Source of the DNA: Companilactobacillus zhongbaensis
GTDB lineage: Bacteria; Bacillota; Bacilli; Lactobacillales; Lactobacillaceae
Assembly (NCBI RefSeq): GCF_003946515.1
Contig: NZ_RHOM01000001.1
Coordinates: 1-64,000, forward strand
Length of the DNA stretch: 64,000 nucleotides
Reading direction: 5' to 3'
Within the stretch, counting starts at the first letter, position 1. Every line of letters begins with the position of its first letter. Below the pieces are notes generated by a model. That model saw nothing but the letters and a program-made list of their open reading frames with translations. It searched no databases and was not told the origin of the DNA. A program made the translations under genes and the position numbers. This document shows, in pieces, positions 37,353 to 45,926 of this stretch.

Positions 37353-38474
37353 ATGATACCATCACTACATAGACCGGCTACGGTTGAAATCAATATGGAT
37401 AATTTGAAGTTTAATTTGGAAAGTGAGCTGAAGCAAGTTCCTGCTGGGACTGATGTTTTTGCTGTGGTTAAGGCTAATGCTTATGGCCATGGTTTGGTTA
37501 AGGTGGCTAAGGCTGAGATCCAGTACGGTGCTGCCGGACTCTGCGTGGCTACGCTTGATGAGGCTATTGAGATCCGTGATTCTGGTGTTATTGCTCCCAT
37601 TTTAGTTTTGGGGATCACACCTGCTCGTTACGCTGAGATCGCTAATAAGGCTGATATTTCTTTGACGGTTGGGTCTCTTGACTGGTTGAAGGAAGCTGCT
37701 AATGAAGATGTTTATCAACTTAAGATCCACTTAGCTGTTGATAGTGGGATGGGGCGGATCGGTTTTCGTCACCATGACGACTTAGTTGAGGCTTGTCAGT
37801 ACGTTAAGGATAATTCGAAGTTGTTTATTCCTGAAGGCTTGTTTACGCATTTTGCTACTGCTGACAGTCCGGATGATACTTATTTTGACAAGCAAGTTGC
37901 TAAGTTTAAAGAAATGAAAGCTGATCTGCCAATTGATTTTCGTTGGATCCACTGTGCTAACTCGGCTACTGCTTTGTGGCATCAAGATCTTGCCATCAAT
38001 ATGGTCAGATACGGAATTGCCTTGTATGGATTGAATCCATCCCAGACTGATATTGAAAAGATGCCGGTGGAATTAAAGCCAGTGTTGAGCTTACATTCAG
38101 AACTAGTTTTTGTTAAAAAAGTTAGTGCTGGTGAAAGTATCGGATACGGTGCTACTTATACGACTGATGAGCCAGAATGGATCGGTACTGTTCCATTAGG
38201 ATATGCCGATGGCTGGCTGAGAAGAATGTCCGGATTCGATGTTTTGATCCAAGGACAACGGTGTCCGATCGTTGGTCGGGTCTGCATGGATCAATTCATG
38301 GTCAAATTGCCACATGACATGCCTTCAGGGACAAAAGTAACCTTGATAGGTAAAAGTGGTAATGAACAAATTACAGCGACTGACGTGGCAGAATATGCCG
38401 ATACGATCAATTATGAAATTTTGTGTTGCTTAGCCGAACGTTTACCACGGGTATACGTTTCAGGCCGAAACTAG
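37353..38474 (+). CDS. alr: Alanine racemase
   Basis: A 373-residue PLP enzyme making D-alanine for peptidoglycan and teichoic acids. The PLP Lys is in VVKANAYGHG and the catalytic Tyr in SIGYGATYTTDEP; VGRVCMDQFMV lies in the C-terminal beta domain. Second gene of acpS-alr. Codon third positions drift from G/T-dominated at the 5' end to ordinary at the 3' end, giving a visible gradient away from element F. Confidence 0.96.
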   Translation: MIPSLHRPATVEINMDNLKFNLESELKQVPAGTDVFAVVKANAYGHGLVKVAKAEIQYGAAGLCVATLDEAIEIRDSGVIAPILVLGITPARYAEIANKADISLTVGSLDWLKEAANEDVYQLKIHLAVDSGMGRIGFRHHDDLVEACQYVKDNSKLFIPEGLFTHFATADSPDDTYFDKQVAKFKEMKADLPIDFRWIHCANSATALWHQDLAINMVRYGIALYGLNPSQTDIEKMPVELKPVLSLHSELVFVKKVSAGESIGYGATYTTDEPEWIGTVPLGYADGWLRRMSGFDVLIQGQRCPIVGRVCMDQFMVKLPHDMPSGTKVTLIGKSGNEQITATDVAEYADTINYEILCCLAERLPRVYVSGRN

Positions 38475-38546
38475 CTCAAAAGGGCAGTATTTTGGAAGTT
38501 AGTTACTGGTAACGCTTACACAAAATACCTCACAAACTAAATTAAA

Positions 38547-38590
38547 AAGCTGAGAAGAATGAAATAAAATTCATTTTCTCAGCTTTTTTT
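38547..38590 (+). terminator. Terminator after alr
   Basis: AAGCTGAGAA pairs with TTCTCAGCTT, with an inner aatgaa/ttcatt extension, followed by T7. Confidence 0.85.
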
Positions 38591-38762
38591 ATTTCAATTA
38601 TGATAAATAAGCCAAAAAATCGGTAAAGAAATTGTGAAAAAATTATCATGGTTAGATATCACAAATTGGTTAATTCACATAATTCATGATGTATATATAC
38701 CAATTGTTCTTTTCAGAAATAATTATTATTTTTATTAAAATGTATTTGAAAATGAGGGCAAT

Positions 38763-38800
38763 AAAAAAGACCAGATCCTAGAAAAAGGATGGTCTTTTTT
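38763..38800. terminator. Bidirectional terminator, probably ending the tRNA-Sec transcript
   Basis: AAAAAAGACCAgATCC pairs with GGATGGTCTTTTTT. On the minus strand it lies 60 nt beyond the tRNA-Sec 3' end. The surrounding 38475-39230 gap otherwise holds only the tRNA gene and the prd promoter region. Confidence 0.8.
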
Positions 38801-38860
38801 ATTTGAAAAAAATATAAGTTTTTAGTCTAACTCGAAAGATCTTGAGTTAGTTTATATGCG

Positions 38861-38957
38861 TGGCGGGAATGTGTGGGAATCGAACCCACCTAAGAAGCTA
38901 TTAACCCCTCATACTAGTTTTGAAGACTAGAAGGAACACCAGAACCTATCCACTCCC
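38861..38957 (-). tRNA. selC: Selenocysteine tRNA, anticodon UCA
   Basis: On the minus strand 97 nt fold as tRNA-Sec. The acceptor arm is GGGAGUG with CAUUCCC, followed by discriminator G and an encoded CCA. The anticodon arm CUAGU/ACUAG has loop CUUCAAA, giving anticodon UCA for UGA. There is a long variable arm (about 20 nt, ugagggg with gcuucuua) and a T arm GUGGG/CCCAC with UUCGAUU. The D arm, in the alignment I tried (AGGUUC/GUUCCU), keeps two U-U mismatches. It is transcribed away from the prd operon, 270 bp upstream of prdC. Confidence 0.93.
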
Positions 38958-39161
38958 AATTAGATATGTTAGCAATTACATATGAACATGTCAATGAGGA
39001 AAAATACTAAATATGATTAACCAAATATTAGATAATAAAATTTTTTCAATCTATTTTTGTTTTCAGAAATTGGGGGAATGTTGTACGAACAACTATGGAA
39101 ATGTTAACAAAATTCTAATCAGATTAAATGTGAAATTTTTGCTTAAACAAGTTATTCATTT

Positions 39162-39196
39162 GTGATACTATGAACGTGCGAATGAAAACGGTTGTA
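39162..39196 (+). promoter_or_regulatory. prd-sel operon promoter with cre-like operator
   Basis: An extended -10 box TGaTACTAT (39163-39171) is followed 12 nt later by TGAAAACGGTTGTA (39183-39196), one base from the CcpA cre consensus. Its place just after the promoter suits repression by CcpA when preferred sugars are present. The cre is framed by an inverted gcgaa/ttcgc. The -35 region is weak, as usual for extended -10 promoters. Confidence 0.55.
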
Positions 39197-39230
39197 GTTC
39201 GCGATTCTAGTCAAAGGAGGTGAAAAAATA

Positions 39231-40532
39231 ATGGAAAAAGTCACTATTTTACTAAAACAACATGTTGGCGGACCAGACAAGCCAATTGTCGAAGTTGGTC
39301 AACGTGTTAAAAGAGGTGAATTGATTGCGGAACCTGATGGTTTAGGCGCAAATATTCATGCGAGTCTTACTGGTACAGTCACTGACATTACTGATAAAGC
39401 AATTATTATTGATGCCGATGAAGAACAAAGTAAGGAAGACTACGTTCACATTCCCGATTCTGACGATTACTTAACTGACATCAAGAATGCCGGTATCGTT
39501 GGAGCTGGTGGAGCTGGATTTCCTACTGATGTCAAATTGTCTAATAAGATCCCTGGCGGCTACTTGATTGCTAACGCTGCAGAGTGTGAACCACTACTTT
39601 GCCACAATACTCAAGTTGAGGAACGTTATGCTGACCAAATAGTTCGTGGTATGAAATATATGCTCGAGATCACAGATGCCAAAGTTGGTTACATTGCTGT
39701 TAAGAAGATTCATCATGCAGCAGTACTCGCACTAGGTAAAGCATGTAAGAATGAACCTAAGATCAAAGTTAAGTTCTTGACTAACATGTATCCTGCAGGT
39801 GATGAGCGTGTTATCGTTCGTCAACTACTAGGAATTGTCTTAAAACCTGGTGAGTTACCAATTAAGGCTAACGCAATTATTGATAATACCGAAACTATCA
39901 AACGCATTGCAGAAGCAATCGAAGATAGAAAGCCTTTCATTGACAAGGATATTACGTTAGATGGACGTATTAAAGAACGTTCAACCGTATTTGAAAATGT
40001 CCCAGTTGGATTACCAGCTAAGAAGTTCATTGATGCAGCAGGTGGTTATATAGTCCCGTATGGCGACATCACAGTTGGTGGACCATTTACTGGACACACC
40101 GGAAGCGAAACAACGCCAGTTACGAAGACTACTGGAGCATTCTTAGTCGGAATGCCATATCCTCAAGTTCATAAAAAGATCGGCTTGCTTGAATGCGAAT
40201 GTGGTGGACAAGAGCCACGCCTTCGTGAGATTGCAAAGAAGATGGGCAGCGAAGTTGTCGAATTTCAACGTTGCAAGCGCATGGTTTTAGTAAATGGAAG
40301 ATACCGGTGTAGTCTACCAGGGATTTGTCCTGGACAGGCTGATGCAATTCTTGCTATGAAGAAAAAAGGTGCTGAAGCAGTCTTGACTGGAACTTGTCAA
40401 GATTGAACAAACACCGTTACAGGTGTAGCTCCTCGTGTAGGAGTTTCAGTATATCATTCAACAGATCATGTACTTAGAGCAGCAGGTCACAGACTATATC
40501 GTAAACTTCCAGCAGATTTTCAATCATTATAG
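39231..40532 (+). CDS. prdC: PrdC, RnfC-like selenoprotein (UGA = Sec392)
   Basis: A 433-residue protein thought to pass electrons from NADH to D-proline reductase. The N-terminus is an RnfC-like lipoyl-type barrel (VGQRVKRGELIAEPDGLG), followed by GIVGAGGAGFPTDVKL and several Cys (NAAECEPLLC, LECECGG, CKRM, CRYRC-like stretch RYRCSLPGICPGQ). The frame meets TGA at 40404-40406 in CQDU, a CxxU redox motif, and continues 42 codons to TAG at 40530. Reading through restores the expected C-terminus, so I treat UGA as selenocysteine. GGAGG precedes the ATG. First gene of the prd-sel operon. Confidence 0.85.
40404..40455 (+). promoter_or_regulatory. Candidate SECIS region in prdC
   Basis: Right after the UGA, ACACC and GGUGU enclose GUUACA; a second hairpin CUCC/GGAG encloses UCGUGUA. 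Bacterial SECIS elements sit at this distance from UGA. Which hairpin SelB uses cannot be told by eye. Confidence 0.5.
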
Positions 40533-40578
40533 GATTTAGTAATCATTATAAGGTTAAAGATTAAGGGAGGAAGACGAT

Positions 40579-42534
40579 ATGTCTATTTCAAAAGAAACAG
40601 CAATGGATCATATTGATGATCCAGCTGTCCTATGCTGTAGAGCAGAAGGCGGCATCACACTTGAAGCATCAAACCTAGAAAATCCAGATCTATTCCCAGA
40701 TTATGAAGATTCAGGTTTGTTGGAATTGCCAGACGATGTTCTTAAAATTGGTCAAGTATTAGGAGCAACTTTAAAGAACACTACTGATGCATTGTTACCA
40801 ATCACACCAGACATGGTCGACAATATTCAAGACATGTCAGACGACTCATCAGATGATGACGCAGCTGACAATGATGATGCTTCTGATGAAGCACAACCAG
40901 CAACAAGTACAGATGATCAAGTAGCAACACAACCAGTATCGACAGTTGCACCAGTTACATCAACTGGCGCAGTATCAAACGGAGTTATTAAGATCGACAT
41001 TGCTAAAGGTGAAGGAATCCATCTCGAAGTTCCAACATCTTCAGTAGCTCAAAGTACACAACCAGCAGCAGTTCAAGCAACTGAAAATGCTTCAGCAGCT
41101 TCAGACAATGCTACAACTGCTACTAGTGACGGATCAGCTTCAGAAGACAACTCAGAAGTTGAAACAAAAGTGATCCGTGAACTTGAAAGAGATCATTTCA
41201 AGATCGACACCGTTAAATTTGGTGATGAAACATCAATCGACGGTACAACTTTGACGATCAGAACTCCAGAGAACCTTTGCAAAGAGGCTGTTGAAACAGA
41301 AAAAATCGTTAAAGACATGACTTTGGAAATTATTACACCCGATGACTATGACAAATATAGTGAAACAATCATGGATGTACAACCAATTGCTACAAAGGCA
41401 GAAGGAGAAATCGGTTCTGGCGTAACACGTGTACTTGACGGAGCCGTATTTATGCTCACTGGTACAGATGAAAACGGAATCCAAATTGGTGAATTCGGTT
41501 CATCTGAAGGTGAATTAAACAAGAACATCATGTGGAACCGTCCAGGTTCACCTGACAAAGGCGATATTTTGATCAAAGCTCAAGTAACGATCGAAGCTGG
41601 ACGTAACATGGAACGTGTCGGACCTTTGGCTTCTCACAAAGCCGCTGATATTATTACACAAGAAATCAGAGAAGCTTTGAAGAAGGCTGATGACAGTCTT
41701 ATCGTTAACAAGGAAACATTAGTTCAAAAGCGTCATCCAAATCAAAAACGAGTAGTAATCGTTAAGGAAATCATGGGACAAGGTGCTATGCATGATAACT
41801 TGATCATGCCTATCGAACCAGTTGGTACATTAGGTGCTAAACCTAACGTTGACCTTGGTAACTTGCCTGTCATGCTTTCACCTCTTGAAGTATTAGATGG
41901 TGGTATTCATGCTTTGACATGTATCGGACCTGCTTCAAAGGAAACTTCAAGACATTACTGGCGTGAACCTATGGTTACAGCAGCCATGAATGATGAAGAT
42001 ATTGATTTGGTTGGTGTTCTCTTCGTAGGATCACCACAAGCTAACACTGAGAAATTCTATGTATCTAAGAGATTAGGTATGACAGTCGAAGCAATGGACG
42101 TTGACGGCGCAATTGTTACAACTGAAGGATTTGGTAACAACCATATCGACTTTGCTTCACACATTGAAGAAATCGGTAAGAGAGATGTGCCAGTTGTTGG
42201 TATGTCATACTGTGCTGTCCAAGGTCAACTTGTTGTTGGTAACAAGTACATGGACGCAATGGTTGATAACAACAAGTCAGCTCAAGGTATCGAAAATGAA
42301 ATCTTTGAAAATAACACATTATGTCCAGAAGACGCAATCAGAGCTCTAGCTATGCTTGAAACTAAGATGGCTGGTGGCAAGATTGAAAAACCTGAACGTA
42401 AGTGGAATCCAAACGTCAAAGAAAATAACATCAAAGTTATTGAAAAACATGACGATATTAAGATCGACTTAGAGCCAAATGAACAATCATTACCTAAGAG
42501 TAAAAAGAGACTAGAAATTTACGAAAAAGAATAA
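40579..42534 (+). CDS. prdA: D-proline reductase proprotein PrdA
   Basis: A 651-residue precursor that self-cleaves to give two reductase subunits, the C-terminal one with an N-terminal pyruvoyl group. The cleavage site is visible at GIHALT/CIGPASKET, with Cys448 as the residue expected to become pyruvoyl. Residues about 85-195 form an Asp/Ser/Ala/Thr-rich low-complexity linker broken by a short island (GVIKIDIAKGEGIHLEVP), making it somewhat longer than I expect for clostridial PrdA. Downstream motifs GQGAMHDN and VDNNKSAQGIE recur in PrdD/PrdE. GGGAGG precedes the ATG. It works with PrdB, which supplies the selenocysteine. Confidence 0.93.
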   Translation: MSISKETAMDHIDDPAVLCCRAEGGITLEASNLENPDLFPDYEDSGLLELPDDVLKIGQVLGATLKNTTDALLPITPDMVDNIQDMSDDSSDDDAADNDDASDEAQPATSTDDQVATQPVSTVAPVTSTGAVSNGVIKIDIAKGEGIHLEVPTSSVAQSTQPAAVQATENASAASDNATTATSDGSASEDNSEVETKVIRELERDHFKIDTVKFGDETSIDGTTLTIRTPENLCKEAVETEKIVKDMTLEIITPDDYDKYSETIMDVQPIATKAEGEIGSGVTRVLDGAVFMLTGTDENGIQIGEFGSSEGELNKNIMWNRPGSPDKGDILIKAQVTIEAGRNMERVGPLASHKAADIITQEIREALKKADDSLIVNKETLVQKRHPNQKRVVIVKEIMGQGAMHDNLIMPIEPVGTLGAKPNVDLGNLPVMLSPLEVLDGGIHALTCIGPASKETSRHYWREPMVTAAMNDEDIDLVGVLFVGSPQANTEKFYVSKRLGMTVEAMDVDGAIVTTEGFGNNHIDFASHIEEIGKRDVPVVGMSYCAVQGQLVVGNKYMDAMVDNNKSAQGIENEIFENNTLCPEDAIRALAMLETKMAGGKIEKPERKWNPNVKENNIKVIEKHDDIKIDLEPNEQSLPKSKKRLEIYEKE

Positions 42535-42554
42535 TTGAATGAAGGGTTTTAGGA

Positions 42555-42866
42555 ATGGACAATTACGATAAATTGAATTATGCATCTACCGAAACACTTT
42601 TCGAAGGTGTCATTTCGGAAGTGACTGATGCAGGTGTCACAATTGAGTTGAAGGGAAGACTGGGAACATTAGTAATTCCTAAGAGAATGCTGATCAGTGA
42701 ACACAATCCACAAGTTGGACATGAAGTTGGCTTTCTCATGTCATACCCAGAAGTACTTTCCGAGACCCCAAATGAAAAATATGTGAAAGCTTTTGATGAT
42801 TACAAACAACATCGCGATGAGATCAAACAGCGCACAGAGGAGAGGAAGGAAAACAATGAGCCTTAA
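42555..42866 (+). CDS. Small prd-cluster protein, CBO2463/CBO2479 type
   Basis: A 103-residue protein between prdA and prdB with a beta-rich N-terminal half (LFEGVISEVTDAGVTIELKGRLGTLVIPKRML) resembling an S1-like or small barrel fold, and a charged helical C-terminus (HRDEIKQRTEERKE). Clostridial prd operons carry a similar small gene labelled CBO2463/CBO2479 domain protein. It overlaps prdB by 11 nt. Function unknown; a maturation or assembly role for the reductase is a guess from position. Confidence 0.7.
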   Translation: MDNYDKLNYASTETLFEGVISEVTDAGVTIELKGRLGTLVIPKRMLISEHNPQVGHEVGFLMSYPEVLSETPNEKYVKAFDDYKQHRDEIKQRTEERKENNEP

Positions 42867-43581
42867 AAAATACGACGGCCTTCAATCAGAAATTTACGTC
42901 CCGATTACACCAAAGCCAGTATGGACTCCCGTAACTAAAGAACTTAAAGATATGAATATCGGTATTGCTACTGCAGCTGGTGTTCACTTAAAGAGTGATA
43001 AAAGATTTAATCTAGCCGGAGATACATCTTACAGAGAGATCCCTTGGGATACTCCTGCTGAAGATTTAATGGTATCTCACGGTGGATACGATAACAGTGA
43101 TGTTAACAAAGACATCAACTGTATGTTCCCAATTGACAGATTACGTGAATTGGCAGACGAAGGATTCATCAGAGGACTAGCACCTATCGAATATGGATTC
43201 ATGGGTGGTGGTGGAGACGTTAACGCCTTCACTGAAGAAACTGGTCCAGAAATTGCTCAAAAACTCAAAGCAGAAGATGTCGATGGCGTCATCTTAACTG
43301 CTGGTTGAGGAACTTGTCATAGATCTGCCGTGATCGTGCAGAGAGCAATTGAATCCGCAGGGATTCCTACAATTTTAATAGCAGCTTTACCTCCTGTAGT
43401 TCGTCAAAACGGTTCACCTAGAGCTGTAGCACCTCGTGTTCCAATGGGAGCTAATGCCGGAGAACCAAATAACGTCGAAATGCAAACAGGAATAGTTAAA
43501 GATACTTTGAAACAGTTAGTGGAAATTCCATCAGCTGGTAAGATCGTACCTTTACCATATGAATACATTGCTAAAGTTTAA
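42856..43581 (+). CDS. prdB: D-proline reductase selenoprotein PrdB (UGA = Sec151)
   Basis: The 241-residue catalytic subunit in which selenocysteine attacks D-proline. TGA at 43306-43308 falls in TAG-U-GTCHRS, the UxxC motif of the glycine/sarcosine/betaine/proline reductase family, and the frame continues intact to TAA at 43581 (ERAI-type helix, then PPVVRQNGSPRAVAPRVPMG). The two halves make one normal-length PrdB, so this is recoding, not a nonsense mutation. The ATG at 42856 follows GGAAGGA and overlaps the preceding gene. Confidence 0.92.
43306..43355 (+). promoter_or_regulatory. Candidate SECIS in prdB
   Basis: UCUGC and GCAGA pair 15-40 nt after the UGA, around a 9-nt loop (CGUGAUCGU) containing G and U residues as SelB-bound loops do. 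Assignment is by position and pairing only. Confidence 0.5.
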
Positions 43582-43594
43582 TCTTTAGATTGTG

Positions 43595-43622
43595 AAGGAG
43601 GGCAAGTTAATGCCCTCCTTTA
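43595..43622 (+). terminator. Strong hairpin between prdB and prdD
   Basis: AAGGAGGGCA (43595-43604) and TGCCCTCCTT (43611-43620) form a perfect 10-bp stem with loop AGTTAA. The following sequence is T/A mixed rather than a pure T-run, so it may be a partial terminator or an mRNA-stability stem that keeps prdA-prdB transcript levels above the downstream genes. Confidence 0.6.
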
Positions 43623-43651
43623 TTATTTATATGAAGTGAGGCAAAGGTCGA

Positions 43652-44392
43652 ATGAAAAAAGACACTTTAACTATTCAAGCTTATTCAATTCAAAAAGTAT
43701 CATTCAGCGACGACTATCATTTAAGTTCGGGTCATCTGGAGATCCCGGATCATCCACAATTTGAACTTGATGACCGCTTCAAAAGTGTCGACATCAAATT
43801 AGTCGACCCAAGAGATTGTCACTTTCAGATCAATACCATCATGGACGTGATGCCTATTTCAACCAAAGTCCTCGGGAAAATGGGTTATGGTTTATCAAAT
43901 ACGCTCACCGGCGTCAATGTCATATTGACCGGAGCCGACGAAACTGGTGTCCAACTACACGAGTTTGGCTCCTCAGATGGTTATTTAGATGAAAAGATCA
44001 AGTTTGGCAAGGATGGAACGCCAGATCTTGATGACACGATAATTTTGATTGACGCTGTTCTAAAAAAAGATTTTGAATTCAATCGAGAAACTTGCGAAAT
44101 GATTTTTAAGATGGCTGATGACTACTTACAACCAATTCGTGCTGAATTGAAGATGTTGAGTGGTAGTCAAGCTACTGAAAGTTTTGATTACGTAGATGAA
44201 AAACATCCTGGTAAACCCAAAGTCGCTTTAGTTAAAGAAGTCGCTGGACAAGGAGCAATGTATGACAATATTTTGTTCCCACAAGAGCCAGCCGGCATAA
44301 CTAAAGGAATTTCGATCATCGACATGGATAATATGCCAGTCTTATTAACGGCTAATGAATATCGCGATGGCGTTATTCACGCCTTAGTTTAG
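43652..44392 (+). CDS. prdD: PrdD, paralogue of the N-terminal part of PrdA
   Basis: A 246-residue protein aligned with the PrdA precursor up to its cleavage point: shared motifs are TIMDVMPISTK, GADETGVQLHEFGSS, VAGQGAMYDN and the last residues DGVIHALV, where PrdA has GGIHALT before the cleavage Cys. The acidic linker of PrdA is absent. It is needed around the reductase in clostridia, but its exact role is unsettled. The partner half is the next gene, PrdE. Confidence 0.85.
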   Translation: MKKDTLTIQAYSIQKVSFSDDYHLSSGHLEIPDHPQFELDDRFKSVDIKLVDPRDCHFQINTIMDVMPISTKVLGKMGYGLSNTLTGVNVILTGADETGVQLHEFGSSDGYLDEKIKFGKDGTPDLDDTIILIDAVLKKDFEFNRETCEMIFKMADDYLQPIRAELKMLSGSQATESFDYVDEKHPGKPKVALVKEVAGQGAMYDNILFPQEPAGITKGISIIDMDNMPVLLTANEYRDGVIHALV

Positions 44393-44404
44393 GAGGTAAT
44401 CAAA

Positions 44405-44884
44405 ATGGGAATAGGTCCTTCAACAAAAGAAACTACCTTACACCATTTCAGAGACCCATTAGTACGGACAGTCGCTCCTGATCCTGACATTGATTTTCAA
44501 GGGATCATCGTAGTGGGGACTCCTCAAGACAATTATTTGAAAAATCTCGTAGGGGTTCGAGTTTCTAAAATGCTTGAGTCAATGAGAACGAATGGTGCCA
44601 TAGTTTCAGCTGATGGCTGGGGCAACTCCGATGTCGATTTCATGAACACGATGAGTGAGATCGATGATAAGGGCATCTCAGTAGTTGGTATGAAATTTAT
44701 CGGTAAACAAGCAGGCTTCGTCGTCGAAAACGAGTTGACCAAATTCGTTGTCGACATCAATAAGTCTGCAGAAGGAATCGAAACAACAGTAGTAGGTGAA
44801 AATAACTTGAGTCAATTAGATGCTCAAAAAGCATTGGGGTTATTGAAACTTAAAATGCGACATGATGGACAAGTTTCACAATAG
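44405..44884 (+). CDS. prdE: PrdE, paralogue of the C-terminal part of PrdA
   Basis: A 159-residue protein that begins MGIGPSTKETTLHHFRDPLV, matching PrdA from its cleavage site onward (CIGPASKETSRHYWREPMV). The cleavage Cys is replaced by the start Met-Gly, so no pyruvoyl group can form. VDINKSAEGIE matches VDNNKSAQGIE in PrdA. PrdD and PrdE thus look like a pyruvoyl-less copy of PrdA divided at the processing site. TAGGAGG precedes its ATG, 12 bp after prdD. Confidence 0.85.
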   Translation: MGIGPSTKETTLHHFRDPLVRTVAPDPDIDFQGIIVVGTPQDNYLKNLVGVRVSKMLESMRTNGAIVSADGWGNSDVDFMNTMSEIDDKGISVVGMKFIGKQAGFVVENELTKFVVDINKSAEGIETTVVGENNLSQLDAQKALGLLKLKMRHDGQVSQ

Positions 44885-44896
44885 GGGGAAAAAGTC

Positions 44897-45913
44897 ATGC
44901 AATTTAATAAAATGATGACAGCCATCGACTCACATACAGCCGGTGAAGCTGCCAGAATCATCACTAGCGGAGTCCCGTGTCTTAAAGGGAACACTATCGC
45001 AGAAAAGAAACAATATTTGATCGATCATTACGACGACATTAGAACAGCCGTGATGTTAGAACCAAGAGGTCACAACGAAATGTTTGGTGCCTTCTTAGTC
45101 GAACCAATGAATCCAGAAGCTGATTTTGGGATCATCTTCATGGATACTGGTGGTTACTTAAACATGTGTGGCCACAACACGATTGCTGCCGTTACTTCGA
45201 TCGTGGAAACAGGAATGGTCGATGTAGCCCCAGATGCAACCGAAAAGAAAGTTGTCTTGGACACACCAGCTGGATTGATCCATGCGGTCGCACACTTGAG
45301 TGGTGACCACAAAGTTTCCAGCGTATCGTTCCAAAATGTACCATCATTTTTATACAAAAAAGACGTCGAAGTTGATGTACCAGATATCGGTAAGATCAAA
45401 CTAGACATCTCGTTTGGTGGTAGCTTCTTCGCAATCCTACCAGTTGCCGAAGTTAATGAAAAAATCGAACCACAAAATTCACAACAATTAGCTAAAGTAG
45501 GGATGAAGATCCTTCATGCAGTTAATGATCAAGTTAAAGTTCAACACCCAGTTCTCGATCACATTAAGACAGTCGACTTAGTTGAAATGTACGGTGATCC
45601 AAAAGACGCCGAATCAACTAAGCAAAACGTTGTTGTCTTCGGTGATGGTCAAGTTGACCGTTCGCCATGTGGTACCGGAACTAGTGCTAAACTTGCCACC
45701 TTACATGCCAAAGGTGAACTAGGCATCGATGAAGAATTCGTTTATGAAAGTATTTTAAAGACGAAGTTTTATGGACGTATCGTCAAAGAAACTAAAGCTG
45801 GCGACTTACCAGCCATAATTCCAGAAATTACTGGTTCAGCCTGGATCACAGGTTTCAACCAATTTGTCTTTGACCCAACAGACCCACTATCAAACGGATT
45901 CGAATTGAAGTAA
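44897..45913 (+). CDS. prdF: Proline racemase PrdF
   Basis: A 338-residue cofactor-independent racemase making D-proline from L-proline, the substrate for the reductase. The two catalytic Cys are in NMCGHNT and RSPCGTGTSA. The N-terminus IDSHTAGEAARIITSG is typical of the family. AGGGGG precedes its ATG. It closes the prd part of the operon and, with PrdA-E, gives the path L-proline to D-proline to 5-aminovalerate. Confidence 0.93.
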   Translation: MQFNKMMTAIDSHTAGEAARIITSGVPCLKGNTIAEKKQYLIDHYDDIRTAVMLEPRGHNEMFGAFLVEPMNPEADFGIIFMDTGGYLNMCGHNTIAAVTSIVETGMVDVAPDATEKKVVLDTPAGLIHAVAHLSGDHKVSSVSFQNVPSFLYKKDVEVDVPDIGKIKLDISFGGSFFAILPVAEVNEKIEPQNSQQLAKVGMKILHAVNDQVKVQHPVLDHIKTVDLVEMYGDPKDAESTKQNVVVFGDGQVDRSPCGTGTSAKLATLHAKGELGIDEEFVYESILKTKFYGRIVKETKAGDLPAIIPEITGSAWITGFNQFVFDPTDPLSNGFELK

Positions 45914-45926
45914 GGAGGGAATCAAC

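Noticed and set aside
38475-39230. Additional tRNA genes near selC
   Set aside because: I found only the one cloverleaf; the other inverted repeats are terminators.
39231-40406. PrdC as a 391-residue protein ending at TGA, or a pseudogene
   Set aside because: The frame continues intact to TAG at 40530, the TGA is in a CxxU motif and a complete Sec system adjoins.
43330-43581. Separate 83-residue gene after a broken prdB
   Set aside because: It is the second half of PrdB after Sec151, with no ribosome binding site of its own.
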